From the NCBI GenBank assembly GCA_034401135.1, contig JAWZSP010000006.1, positions 1,178,001 through 1,242,000 of the forward strand: 64,000 bases of DNA, written 5' to 3'. The notes under the pieces were generated by a model. That model searched no databases and was not told the DNA's origin. It worked only from the letters and a program-made list of their open reading frames with translations. This document shows, one piece after another, positions 24,136-34,659 of this stretch (positions within the stretch are counted from its first letter, which is position 1; each line of letters starts with the position of its first letter). The position numbers and the translations under genes were made by a program. The DNA is from Volutella citrinella. Taxonomy: Eukaryota > Ascomycota > Sordariomycetes > Hypocreales > Nectriaceae.

Positions 24136-25264
24136 GGCTGGAGATGTCGTGGGCTACCGACGCTGCGGGCAGCGCATATCTCCCAGCTGCGACTGTTGGC
24201 GCGTGTCCTCGGGCAGCCAATCGATACGAATGTGGGCGACGTGAGGCTGCTGTTGTGCGGTACGAAGAGAAGCAATTGAGAGAGAGGAAAACGAATCGAG
24301 GTTGGAGCATGAAGTCGATCACGACTCGCGAATGCAGGCCCATTGGCTAGTGGACACTGGGCCTGTTCGGGGGTGGACATTCCCCTAGTGTGGTTGGTTC
24401 GCGGGGCGGCACAGTGCAGGGTTAGTGCAGCTGACCGCCCAGGAGGATGCATGGGCGTTGCCGAGGAGGACCTGACGCCGCTGTGACGCAGGGACGACGC
24501 TCGCTGATTCAGTGGCTGCTTGAGCCACGCGTGGCATGAGGCACGGCCCTGGCTTTGCTCGGATGTGTGTGGCCACGCTTCCTGTATCCCAACTGTCGCA
24601 GGCATCTGTAGTGCAAATCCCGCCAATCTTGATGATCGGAAATGGTACCATTGTGCAAGCACCATTTTGGGCTCGGGAGCCGGTTGCAGCCTGTTAGGGC
24701 TTGACACATACTCGCGGATTTGGGTAGGGAGCGGTCAAAGATCAACTAACACTAACAAAACCTAGAGCAACTTAACCGTTCAATATGTGGCGGATGGATA
24801 TGTGTCGCCATGAACTCTATGTGCCTCCGGGCTTCAATATTGTGTCCAGTGGCTCATGACTTTTCACTGGCGAGGGGGATAAGCGACAGCTTTTTCACGT
24901 CTTTACAGCATTCTCAATAGTCGAGTCTCCGGGCTACAAGTTCCCATCGAAAATCGAATCCCTGTCACATCGAAAGAGCGGTGGAAAAAGGATGCATCAA
25001 ACGAAACCAACTCGCGGGCATATATTCGTCATTCATTCCCGGGCCTCCATTAACCTATCAATCACAGGTTCGCAGAAGGGCGGCCACTGCGCCTTGACCA
25101 GGCAGTGTCAGCATCCGTTTTGACACAAACAAGATGGAAGCAACATGGCAGGACATGATGGTGATCGCTAGACTCCAACACCTTAATCGTGGCAGCCTCT
25201 AAACATCCTCTCGCCTCCGCCGCAGCCGCCTTCCCCCGCAAGCAAGGAAACCCACGCACAGGAC
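24136..25264. other. Intergenic, no gene recognised
   Basis: This covers the promoter side of the TAPT1-family gene and the 3' side of the hydrolase gene. Only short unsupported open frames were seen. Confidence 0.4.
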
Positions 25265-26148
25265 TCACTGCAGGTACTCGTCGAACCACTGGACGGCCTG
25301 GAAGAAGGCCTGCTCCTTGGCAAACTTCTGGGTGCGGACGTTGGGGTCGCCGCGGACAGCGAAGCCGTGAGAGACGCCGGAGAAGAGGTTGATCTGGTAG
25401 GGCTGGCCGGTGCCGCGCAGGATCTGCTCAGACTTCTGGCGCAGCTCGACGGGGAAGATGGTATCGGTCTCGGCGGCGCTGATGGATAGCGGGCCCGAGA
25501 TGGCGGCCAGCTCCTCGTCAGTGACAAAGGATGGGTGCGCCACGTAGCCGACCTGGATGCCGCTCTTGTAGTGGCGGGCGACGTACTGGCGCGGGAGGTG
25601 TTAGTCCTGCGGCGGATTGAAAGTCTGGTACTCACCTTGGCGCCGAAGCAGTAGCCGACCGCGGCAATCTTGGTCTCGCCCTGGGCTTTGATGTGGTCGA
25701 GCGCAGCGACGATGATGGGATCGACGCCCTCGGGAGTGTGCGGGTTGTCGCCGTTGGTGCCCTGGGTGATCCACTGCATAATCTCCGTCTTTTCGGGCAC
25801 GTAGACGTCACCGTTGAAAATATCGGGGATCAGAGTGGTGTAGCCGTTGGCGGCGAACTGGTCAGCCATGAGCTTGCCGTTGGTCGAGATGTTCCAGATG
25901 TCGGCAATGTACAGGATGGTGCCCTTCTTTGCGGTGCCGGCGGGTGGCGTGGCCAGGTAGGCGTCGATGCCATTGCCAATCTTGATGGACTGGCCGGTGG
26001 TCTCGCCTCTGGAGAGATGGGTTGGGTGGTTAGCAAGGGAGAGTGACCGCAAAAATGAGGGGCACGGAAATAATGTGGTGGTAGGCGGAATGACGTACTG
26101 ATGGCGGACACCAATGGTGCAGCACTTTGCGGGAGGGTTGGAGGCCAT
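25265..26148 (-). CDS. Dienelactone hydrolase-family alpha/beta hydrolase
   Basis: Three exons (26148-26099, 26008-25636, 25585-25265) are joined by introns of 90 nt (phase 2) and 50 nt (phase 0), giving 247 aa. The fungal family N-terminus with paired cysteines (KCCTIGVRHQGE) is encoded across the first intron. The triad of the dienelactone hydrolase fold is complete: nucleophile Cys137 in GYCFGAK, Asp182 in AAETDTIFP and His214 in GVSHGF. The type enzyme opens dienelactones in chloroaromatic degradation. Fungal paralogues are numerous and mostly untested, so the native substrate is unknown. A Cys rather than Ser nucleophile fits the DLH branch. No targeting signal is seen, so it is probably cytosolic. 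Confidence 0.92.
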
Positions 26149-27203
26149 TGTGACTGTGAAATGAGGTGGTGGAATTGAAGTAAATTAGACGACGAAAAGA
26201 TGAATTGGCTTGGATGAAGGAGAAAAAGGACGGGAGTCCGGGAGGAGGTTGAGATCCATATTTGACGACGTCGTCTCCAGCCTGAACCCTTCTCCTCTTC
26301 TCCTCCATCGGAGCTGCCTCGGTCTGCCGCCTCAACTAGTAGCCAGTCTAGCAACGGTGCCAACCATCGATGCCATGACCCAACCGGCGGCTGGCGCAAT
26401 GACATGCCTCTCCCGTCCTCTGGTCCCTGTCCATATACACGTGCTAGAGCTTCGTCCGCGGGGTGATGCAGCCTCTTCGCTCCCAATTGGGCCAACTCGG
26501 CTTCCAGCTCGGCATCGTCCCGGAAGCAATCGATGCCGATTTGCCCACTTATCAATGCGCTATCACGGCATTTGCCCAGAGTGGAATTTCCTAAGCGGAC
26601 CAGGGTCGGCCAATGCGGCGTGCCTATGCGTGTCTTTGTCTATCCAACCCTCCACCACTGCTTAACAATCGCCACAACGGCCAGCGCCATGATGGGTTAG
26701 TTGCCGCGACTGGACTCTTCTTAGTGCATTCTTTCAGCGGGCCGGGAACTTTCTGCAGCCTGCTAACCGGATTTACCGGGCACCTATTTCCGGGCTCCCA
26801 ATTCTCAACTCCGAAGATGTTGACGATGTTTTCTCAACTCCGAAGACGTTGACGATATTTTCAACTCCGATTGCACACGTCAACGATGCCGGGATCGGAT
26901 CTGCAGATGTGGTCGTGGCTTCTCTCGGCCATAATCCCTCTAGCGCATCGTCTCAAGAATATATTGCGTGATCAACTTCGTTCGGGAGACTTACTGCCGA
27001 GACGAGTTTCCCAGCCTCAGTCATGTTGTGTTTTTTGTCCACTGCTGATCCTTGTGTATCTTGAGAGCGTGTTGTGGAAACGGGGCTGCCCTTGTGCCCA
27101 TCAGTCGCAGTCATGACCAAGACGGCTTGAAAATAAAAAAACTCTTGTTCTCCCGTCTATCATGGTATCATAAAAAAGCACCAACGCCAGCAACCCAATA
27201 CCT
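26149..27203. other. Intergenic between hydrolase promoter and zinc-finger gene 3' end
   Basis: Carries the upstream region of the hydrolase gene. Apart from the short tandem repeat at 26803-26870, nothing is supported. Confidence 0.4.
26803..26870. repeat. 29-bp direct repeat, about 2.3 copies
   Basis: TCTCAACTCCGAAGATGTTG at 26803 recurs at 26832 as the same stretch with one C for T, each followed by ACGAT(G/A)TT. A third partial copy (TCAACTCCGA) starts at 26861. The copies differ only by transitions. An inverted CGTCAACG follows at about 26878, opposite the CGTTGACG inside copy two. Confidence 0.8.
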
Positions 27204-28046
27204 TTACTTTTGTCGCATCGTCTTCGCCTTGCGCTTCTTGAACACAACCGGAGCCAAGCCAGCGCCATCTGCTGCTTCTGGCTCGGGCTTAACGAGCGGT
27301 TCTCCCGCAGCTTCCGTCTTGACGCCGGCGTCTTTTGCGTCTGCATCCTCCTCGGCCTTGGCCTGTGTCGTGCCGTCGCCCTCGGCCTCCTCCTTCTTCA
27401 CGTCTGTAGCGGCACCCTCTTCCTTCGGCGCTCGGAACGTGGACGCATTCAGGAGCGCATCGAGGTCATTGTCCCCGTCTCCCGGCAAAGCTTTTGAGTC
27501 GCGACCCCATTTCTTCGTCTTCTTGAATAGCCGCTGCACAGCCTCTTCCTCGTCCCTCTCCTCCTCCGTCACCTCTCGCTTCCGCACGCCGTTGGCGCGG
27601 CTTTCCACCTTTGCTTTCTCGTCCTCTTCCGTCCTCTCCTCAATCACCCTCGTCTTCGTCACTGTCCACTGACCCGGTATCGCCATCTCTGGCCGTACTT
27701 CGCTCGGTACTTCGATGCCCATCTCTGCGAGCTGTTCGCGCTGCCGCTTGAGTTGCGCCTCGGTCGATCCGGTGAGCTTCGGGGGCGCGGCGCTGCGGGA
27801 GGGGCCGGCGGAGGCTGACGAGGACCCCGAGACGACGCCATCGAGACGCGCGATCTCCTGCTTTGCGCGCTCCTTCTCGCGCTCCTCTCGCTCGTGGCCG
27901 CGGTGCAGGTCGCGCAGGAAGCGCTTCAGGGCTCCCTGGTGCTTGGCTGTGGCTTCATGGTTCTGCTTCTCGAGCTTGGTGTCGCGGACGTAGACGGAGC
28001 AGTGCTTGCACCAGTACTTGGGGGTAGACTTCCAGTACTCGGCCAT
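27204..28046 (-). CDS. U1-like/matrin zinc-finger protein (WBP4/FBP21-type N-terminus)
   Basis: This single-exon gene encodes 280 aa. The N-terminus is a U1-like zinc finger with C13, C16, H30 and H36 (C-x2-C-x13-H-x5-H) inside WKSTPKYWCKHCSVYVRD, as in the splicing factor WBP4/FBP21. A basic, glutamate-rich coiled stretch follows, then acidic low-complexity sequence and a terminal basic RKAKTMR motif that could be a nuclear signal. No WW domain is visible, so it matches the finger half of WBP4 only, as is usual in fungi. By family it would be nuclear and associate with the spliceosome; that is inference. Confidence 0.85.
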   Translation of the reverse strand: MAEYWKSTPKYWCKHCSVYVRDTKLEKQNHEATAKHQGALKRFLRDLHRGHEREEREKERAKQEIARLDGVVSGSSSASAGPSRSAAPPKLTGSTEAQLKRQREQLAEMGIEVPSEVRPEMAIPGQWTVTKTRVIEERTEEDEKAKVESRANGVRKREVTEEERDEEEAVQRLFKKTKKWGRDSKALPGDGDNDLDALLNASTFRAPKEEGAATDVKKEEAEGDGTTQAKAEEDADAKDAGVKTEAAGEPLVKPEPEAADGAGLAPVVFKKRKAKTMRQK

Positions 28047-28495
28047 TTTCCCGGCTCGTAGTTTCTCGTATGCGACGCGGGGAGTTGTGTGTGTTTGTGA
28101 TTGAAGTTTCCAAGGCTATCGGATTCCAGGCCCGTTTGAAGATGAATTTGGAAAGATTCAAGATTATGTCAGCGAAATCGGCAGGCTAAGAGTCCCAGAT
28201 TGGCCACCACGACTACAGGGCCATTTTCCACTAAATACTTCGCCAACACATCAGCATTTTGCACACTTCGTATTTTCAGTTGTCTCATTCCTATGTCACC
28301 ATGCATGCTATCGCTACAAGGCCTCAGCCTGTCCATCACTCTATTTTAAGTCCTCCGTCCCAACAAATTCAGCTACCCAAATGCAAACTCCCATGAGCCA
28401 GCCAGCCAGCCCATCAAGATCAAGACCCAGTCTTATACGCGGACCCCAGGAATGATCGTATATGCCTACTCTCATGAATCCCAGCCCGGAGACGT
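28047..28495. other. Spacer with no recognised gene
   Basis: Sits between the zinc-finger gene start and the wall-protein gene stop, both on minus. Nothing beyond expected flanks is visible. Confidence 0.4.
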
Positions 28496-29666
28496 CTAGA
28501 TGTAGAAAAGGAATCCCAGGCCACAGGCGAAGATGGACACCAAGCTGGGCACCAGGTGAAGTCCATTGGACTTCGATCCGGTGTCCCCAGCTGCCGCACT
28601 ACCGCCACTGGAGCCGCCAGTGCCACTGGAACTGCCAGAGCCGCTGGAGCCGCTCCCGCTCTGCGCAGGCATCTCGCCCTCTTCAGTCGCGGATGACTTG
28701 GGGCGCGTCATGTTGTGGCCAGGAGTCTGCACCCCGGTGGGCATCGGCGGGGGCACGCCCATATCCGTGTACAGACGATCGGACGGCGCCGTCGCCACCA
28801 CGACCTTCTCGTTCTTGGGGGGCTCGGCCGGAGGCGGCGCCGGAGCGGCAGGGATGGGAGACGGCGCCGGGGGCACGGTGGACGGAATCTTGAGCTTCCC
28901 GTCAGGCACCTGGCTCACGGGGGGCGCCGTGATGACGGGGATCTCCATGTTGTCGCACGGCGTCGTTCGGATCTGGACCTGTCCGTCTCCGATCTGGCAC
29001 ATGGGCACGGGGATCGTCGTCGTCACCTCGCTGGTCTTTCCCGCGGAGACGACCTTGACCACCGTGGTGATGACGAGGTCGCCGCCCTGGATCCTCCGCT
29101 TGGGCGTGTCCTTGCCCTTGCCCTTGCTCTTGTCATCGCCCTCGGCCTCGCATGGCATGACGAAGATTTGGACGGGCTCGCACTGCTCGGCCCAGTGGCG
29201 GTCGTAGATGTTGTAGAAGTCGCCCGACCTGCACTGGTACCAGATGGTCGTGTCGCCCAGGGCAAGCGAGCCGTTGGAGCACGCCGAGAAGCCGGCCGTG
29301 TACTTGGCCCCGGCCTGGGCGGGACCGTCAAACTGGAACTGATAGTTGGATGCGATGTAGCCTGTGCGGTCCTTGGCATCCTTGAGCACGCCCTTGTCGA
29401 GAGTCATGACGAGCACGCCTTCGCCGTTGCAAGTCCGCCTCTGCTGCGTGTTAGCCGCATCCACTGAACAATACACCGTTTCCACTGACCTTCTGGTGAA
29501 CCTGCTTCTCTTCTGATCGTCTGAAGATGCTGACTTCGAACTTTCCGTCTCGGGAGGGCATACATCCTTCAGGGGCCTTGCCCTTGGGTGCAATGTCCTC
29601 GGTGACGCCCTGGGGAGCCGCAAATGCGGTGGCCGCGAGAGCCAAAAGAGCCAGTGAGGATCGCAT
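28496..29666 (-). CDS. GPI-anchored cell-wall protein with Pir-type domain and Pir repeat
   Basis: Two exons (29666-29490 and 29440-28496) are joined by a 49-nt phase-0 intron (GTCAGT..GCAG), giving 373 aa. Residues 1-17 are a signal peptide (MRSSLALLALAATAFAA). Residues about 33-155 form a Cys-rich domain matching the conserved Pir C-terminal domain, including GYIASNYQFQFDGP, YTAGFSACSNGSLALG and CRSGDFYNIYD. At 208-215 is QIGDGQVQ, which fits the Pir repeat whose Gln forms an ester bond to beta-1,3-glucan. A second degenerate copy (SQVPDGKLK) sits at 235-243. A Pro-rich linker, a Ser/Gly tract and a hydrophobic tail (LVPSLVSIFACGLGFLFYI) indicate a GPI anchor. In classic yeast Pir proteins the repeats precede the Cys domain and no GPI signal is present. 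Confidence 0.85.
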
Positions 29667-30630
29667 GTCTATGTCGAGGATGTGGTTGTGGAAGAGAAGG
29701 AGGCTGGAAGCGGTGTCGGGCTCAAAAGTACAAGAGCCGTACAAATAAATGATGCACCAATCGTCGAGACGTCTTGTTGCTGAGAAAACAGTAGTAGTCT
29801 TACCACTCTCCTTCGGGTTGTTGAAGTTGGTCAAACCGACACTGCTCGAGCGAGCCTATCATTCATATACCCGACGATCAGGATGTTTCTGACCATGTTC
29901 TGGTATGCAGACAGAGACTACAGCCACCACGGGAACGTCTTACAGCTATGGCAAGCCTCTCCTAGCACTGTCAATTAAGGGGAGCCCGCTCTCTAAAACG
30001 TGGCTGGGGCCATTGCATGTCTGAACTCTAGACGCTATAGATATCCCTCTGCACAATGGGTGGGGGTCTACCGCATAGCGGAGGTATGTGGCCATCTTCA
30101 CAGCATGGCTGGGACCCTCCTCGCTCAAGGGTCAATATTTGCAAACCCCACCATCAAGGGGGTCGACTGCGTCTCGATGTCGCGGTGTCGCGCCCTTCTC
30201 ACGTTGAAGACGCGTAAATGGGAGGCAAGGGTGTCTCACTGATTCAGGGAGTCCGATAGGGACAATGTCGAGCCAGGAATGCTAGTCGTCGCGCCAGCCT
30301 CAAATGTCTCATACCACCGGCCTAGACTGAAGAGACTAATGGCCTCCCTTGGGTGCGGATCGTATTGAGGGACAGGATCTGCACTAGGATGGCGAGAAGA
30401 CTTCGCTTCCCTTGACAGCTCACGTCTCCATCAACAGCCCTCGGCATGAGCCAACTTTGCCAACCCAGCTGAAGACTGTTTCATGTGCCATCGATTGCAC
30501 GCCAAGAGCAACAAATAACTGCACGCAGGCTATCCAAGGTCTACATGGACTAAGGGCGGACCTGGCTGGTTGACATGTGAGAAGTGCCTGTATATGCATT
30601 ATGTCTAGTGCTATTGATGCTACATGTATG
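29667..30630. other. Intergenic, about 1 kb, no gene recognised
   Basis: The first 200 bp are the promoter side of the wall-protein gene. The rest shows only short frames without support. Confidence 0.4.
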
Positions 30631-32157
30631 TCATGATATCGTCGTTATTTCGTGATGGACATCCGGCCGTCCATCCTTGACTTGTCTAATCTGGTCCTTT
30701 TCTTGGGCCGCATCGCTTTCCTCACTTGAGTCTCCGACGGCCTCGAGGAGCCTGTCCTCTTCTATATTCGTAATGTAAATGCCCAGCACTTCGGCCAAAA
30801 ACCGTTGACGGTCTAGAAAGCGCTCGGCTCCCTCGTCTCGCAGAAATTCGCTCGCAATGTCCAGCAAGTGTTGGTGGTGTGGCTCCGGCATTGCCAGCAG
30901 CTCGGCCACACCCAAAGTGAACGCAGTCGCTCCCGGAGCGATCAAATGGTGAGACAGACGTGTATCGTTGGCGACGCGGAGGCAGTACGTCTCGAACAGG
31001 TCGTATCTCAGGAAGAAGCAGAGCACGTGGTGTAGGCTGTCGGAGTGCGTAACCAGGCGCCCCAGCGCAGTGTCTGGGTTGTCTTGGATCGTTCTTCGCG
31101 CCTCGACCGTAAACTCGATTGCGCGGAGCAGGGAATCGGCATCCATTGGCGCCGATGGAACGTCGACATACGGCCTGGTGTATCCGATGCGGCGTCGCCA
31201 CCACGAGTTGCAAACCAAAGCCGAGATGATGACGGGGATGAGAATCACGTATCCCCACCACATGGTCGCGGCGATGAGCGAGGCAGCACCACCGACAACG
31301 GACCCGATGCCGTTCACAACAAAGAAGCACTGAATGTCCAGGAACCTGCGCAGAAGCAGGGGAGTGATCGGCGAGCCGGGGAGCTTCGCCTTTGCTGCTA
31401 GCTTGTGGCGGTGCATCTTCATCCAGACAAAGATGCCGAATGCCGCGTTGATCAAACCATATAACGCAATTGGTGCATTTCCAATGTAGCCGGAAAGGAT
31501 GTTACTGGTGATGAAGACTTTGCGGTTGGCGCCGCCGATGGCCATGTAAGTGCCAACGGCGAGGGGGATGGCACCGCCGCCCTGGAAGACGTCCATGGCC
31601 CAGCGGACGACGGTCTCGATCCAGAGCTCGCGGCGGGTCATTTCGATGAGGACGTTGACGCCGTGGACAGGCCGAGACTCGGCGATGAGGCGTTTCCTGT
31701 CGGCCTCGAGGATCTTCAGCTGGCGGCGCAGGAACTTCATGTTCCGCCAGGCCGATCGGGCGTCGCACATGGCGACGACGACCATGACGGAAGCGAAGGT
31801 AGCACCAATGGCCATGAGGATGATGGCATGCAACGGGACGGGGATCTGGTTCCACACATTGGCAGCGAAGTCACCGGCGTTGGCGAGCTCCAGCAGACCA
31901 AGGGCCCAGAACAGGTTGTTGTTGAGCCTGGTGCCCTCGGCCAGCGCCCAGCGACGCCCCCGCCATGTCCTGACGAGAGCTACCTGCTCGGCGCCGGGGA
32001 GGCTGTACTCGACATCGCCAGCATCCGAGCCGTCACTGTCCGCGACGAGAGTGGCAGGGGAAACGGCACATTCCGATTCTGCCACAGCCGCCTTTTCCTG
32101 GATGAGGGTAGGCGTCGAAGGGCTGACGGCCAAGGTCTCGGTCGACACTTCAGACAT
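30631..32157 (-). CDS. Fungal multispan integral membrane protein, unknown function
   Basis: This single-exon gene encodes 508 aa from the Met at 32157 (MSEVSTETL). The open frame extends 50 codons further upstream, but that extension is Pro/Arg-rich and looks like leader. After an acidic, Ser/Thr-rich N-terminus of about 60 residues there are several TM helices: LHAIILMAIGATFASVMVVVA, a helix near FQGGGAIPLAVGTYMAI, PIALYGLINAAFGIFVW, FFVVNGIGSVVGGAASLIAA and YVILIPVIISALVC. A soluble helical C-terminal half of about 150 residues follows, ending in acidic and basic clusters. Similar uncharacterised proteins are widespread in Sordariomycetes. No transport motif was recognised. Confidence 0.8.
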   Translation of the reverse strand: MSEVSTETLAVSPSTPTLIQEKAAVAESECAVSPATLVADSDGSDAGDVEYSLPGAEQVALVRTWRGRRWALAEGTRLNNNLFWALGLLELANAGDFAANVWNQIPVPLHAIILMAIGATFASVMVVVAMCDARSAWRNMKFLRRQLKILEADRKRLIAESRPVHGVNVLIEMTRRELWIETVVRWAMDVFQGGGAIPLAVGTYMAIGGANRKVFITSNILSGYIGNAPIALYGLINAAFGIFVWMKMHRHKLAAKAKLPGSPITPLLLRRFLDIQCFFVVNGIGSVVGGAASLIAATMWWGYVILIPVIISALVCNSWWRRRIGYTRPYVDVPSAPMDADSLLRAIEFTVEARRTIQDNPDTALGRLVTHSDSLHHVLCFFLRYDLFETYCLRVANDTRLSHHLIAPGATAFTLGVAELLAMPEPHHQHLLDIASEFLRDEGAERFLDRQRFLAEVLGIYITNIEEDRLLEAVGDSSEESDAAQEKDQIRQVKDGRPDVHHEITTIS

Positions 32158-32926
32158 TTGCCGCTGGATTGCCGCACACGCGCGCGGGAGAGTGAGGCAG
32201 TGCTGGGCTAGGCTGGTGATGGTTCCCGCACGAGGCCCAGTGCCGACCGCCGAGCGGCAGAAGAGTCGGAGGGTGGCGGGTGGTGAGGGGGAGAGATTTT
32301 GATGCAAACAAGTGGATATTCCGATACTGAGCCAACAGGCGGGCAGGCTAACGCAAATCCCGGTCTTATCGTATGCTCTGCTGCATGGGCATGGGAATCA
32401 TGCAGATAGAAGAGTGTCGAAAGCAGTGGTGGTCGCAGCAAAGAAAAAAAGAGCTCATTGATCTCCCAGGCCAGCCGGTTCAGCGTCGGAAGGGAGGAGG
32501 CGAGGAGGACGAACGATGACGAAGACTCGGATCTTCTGGCCAGGCCGGGTGGGACATGACTCTCTGTCCTCTCCTCTCCCCTTTGACATTTGCACCGACT
32601 CGACATTCGACTGGGGGCCGCTTGGCTTGGTCTTTCATCATCTACCCACCGTCCGGCAGAGTCGGCTCCCGCTGGGACCGTATCACTCGGCTCTGGCATG
32701 CCGGCGCGGCGGTCTATTCCGTTTCCCATAGGGCGGAGGGTCCACAAGGACCCATCTGCCAAGGGTAGCCAAGCACCGGCGAACGCGGGGCGGGGCGGCG
32801 CCATTGGCGTGAATTGCGGGAACGTTTTGTACTGCAACTTCGTCAGTCGATGATTCAATATGGTGCTGACATACCTGGACAGACACCTATACTACCAACA
32901 GCTCCCGACAAAGGACAAAGGCATAC
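32158..32926. other. Intergenic, promoter of the membrane protein gene
   Basis: About 770 bp between a minus-strand start and a minus-strand stop. No supported gene or repeat. Confidence 0.4.
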
Positions 32927-34015
32927 CTATGACAATCCGACTGTTCGGCGCACACCGTAGCACTGCGCTAAATGCTCCTGAAAGTCGTCTCTTGTGCGAA
33001 GGCGAGATCGCTCTGCTAAAAGTGGTTCATCTGGCGTGCCGTCTGTTTCCGTGACCGGGAGGATGACATTGTCTGGCAGCATGCCCTGGTGGTGCAGGTC
33101 GTACGTAATCGAGCATCCCAGGCACAAGCGCCCCCTATCCGGCCCATCTGCCGAAAGATACGGGAACCGTATTGTAGAGAGCCCCCCAAAGTGGTCCTGG
33201 TTCTGGTGCAGTTGTCTGCGCATTTTCGACATGTCGCGGCCTGGCATGTCCAGTGGTGCACAATGGAAGGACTTGAGCATGTAGTCCCTCCAAGACGTTT
33301 TCCACGGTGGGCCTAATGGGGCAAAAGCGTCCAAGGCATCGATGGAGCCATGGATGCTGATGGCGAGCTGCTTGGCCTGCCTGACATTGACAAGCTGGAG
33401 TTGCTGGCCAACCGCCTTTCGCTTCGGCTTAGATCGGATGTCGTAGTCACCAGGGATGCTCTTCATAATAGGAATGCGCTTCAAATCGCGAGCAGTCAGG
33501 CCAAATATCTTCCTGGCTTCCGTCAGGCGCATCATTCGCAGAGATGTGTTCCTATCCAGGCACTCGAAGCACACCCGCTCACACATGGGCAGCAGGAGAA
33601 AGGCCCCAAAATCGAAGCAAGACAGACAATTCTTTGACCGCAGCGTCTGCCGAAGCAGGGCGGCGGAGTGATGTTTGAGTAGATTGGTGTTTCCAAGTGC
33701 TGTCAGGGTCTCTGGCGCATGTTCCATCATCTCGTGGTAAGAGGCGAGCCCTTCGACGACTTCTTTCCCTCTCAGTGACGCTCGAGACAATCGCGAGAGG
33801 GACTGGAAATCGAGGCAATTGAGAATCATGACAAGAACTTCGCCTGGAACAGAATCTAGGAGGCCAAGTGTGGATGAGGGACGCCGCGATATGGCCGAGG
33901 GCCGCGCTGGGGGGAGGTCTCTGATCATGCTGCCCAGGAGATTCGCTTCCCCGTTGGTGAAACGGTCGACGACATGTCTGCTTATCGGACGCTTGAGACA
34001 TTCCCTGTCATCCAT
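32927..34015 (-). CDS. F-box domain protein
   Basis: This single-exon gene encodes 362 aa. Residues about 52-82 match an F-box (LLDSVPGEVLVMILNCLDF followed by QSLSRLSRAS). A Cys-rich pocket lies near residues 129-153 (CLSCFDFGAF, CERVCFECL) and a second pair (CLGC) lies near the C-terminus. This combination is common in a large fungal F-box family. The F-box would bind Skp1 in an SCF ubiquitin ligase, with the Cys-rich remainder recognising a target. The target is unknown. It is intact, unlike the next two loci on the same strand. Confidence 0.85.
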   Translation of the reverse strand: MDDRECLKRPISRHVVDRFTNGEANLLGSMIRDLPPARPSAISRRPSSTLGLLDSVPGEVLVMILNCLDFQSLSRLSRASLRGKEVVEGLASYHEMMEHAPETLTALGNTNLLKHHSAALLRQTLRSKNCLSCFDFGAFLLLPMCERVCFECLDRNTSLRMMRLTEARKIFGLTARDLKRIPIMKSIPGDYDIRSKPKRKAVGQQLQLVNVRQAKQLAISIHGSIDALDAFAPLGPPWKTSWRDYMLKSFHCAPLDMPGRDMSKMRRQLHQNQDHFGGLSTIRFPYLSADGPDRGRLCLGCSITYDLHHQGMLPDNVILPVTETDGTPDEPLLAERSRLRTRDDFQEHLAQCYGVRRTVGLS

Positions 34016-34659
34016 GATTCAATCTGCGATGATTCTTCGTTCCTGTTGAAGGATTTGAAGAACAAGTTAGCCAAGTTGTCAAGTTTGGGACTTTGGAAGG
34101 CAGTGCAACAGGCCTCCGACATCTCCGCACGTGACCACCCGCACGAACCACTTTGGGCAGGTCAGAAATAGAAACGTTCCTCTCTCGGCCAATCAGTTGT
34201 GTTTCCATATGTGCCGGCCATAAGTACTAGTATTTCAGATTAAATCACTCGGTTCCTGCAGAGCACCCGCAAGGATATCTGACAGGTGCCTCGACTATAG
34301 TTAGGCTTTGTCAGTAGTCTTAATATATAGCCAAGTTTAAGTACAGATACGTTTAGGTATAGATATGTTTAGGTGCAGATTAGGAAAGTATTAGGCACTT
34401 TGTTTATTCTTGGCAACTTCTCTGATGTGACGTTTCCTAGAGGAGGACGGTGACCGTTTTCTCGATTCGCCCCCAGCTTCCCATGCCCCGGTTCTATCAG
34501 CATAAATTGGCATGATTGCCAGGCATTAGCAGCAAATAGTCACTCGTAGAATTTCGAAAAAACCAACGTCATTTGTGCGTCTACACTAGACAGGACTCTC
34601 TCCCGTTCTCAATCTTGATAGTGCAGCAGGTATGGATTCACGACGCGGACCAACCCGGG
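34016..34659. other. AT-rich intergenic region with degenerate tandem repeat
   Basis: Composition shifts to AT-rich compared with flanking genes. It contains a three-copy 16-bp repeat (34336-34383). No gene was seen. Confidence 0.5.
34336..34383. repeat. 16-bp tandem repeat, three diverged copies
   Basis: Copies read TTTAAGTACAGATACG, TTTAGGTATAGATATG and TTTAGGTGCAGATTAG. Nearly all differences are A/G or C/T transitions. Confidence 0.7.
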
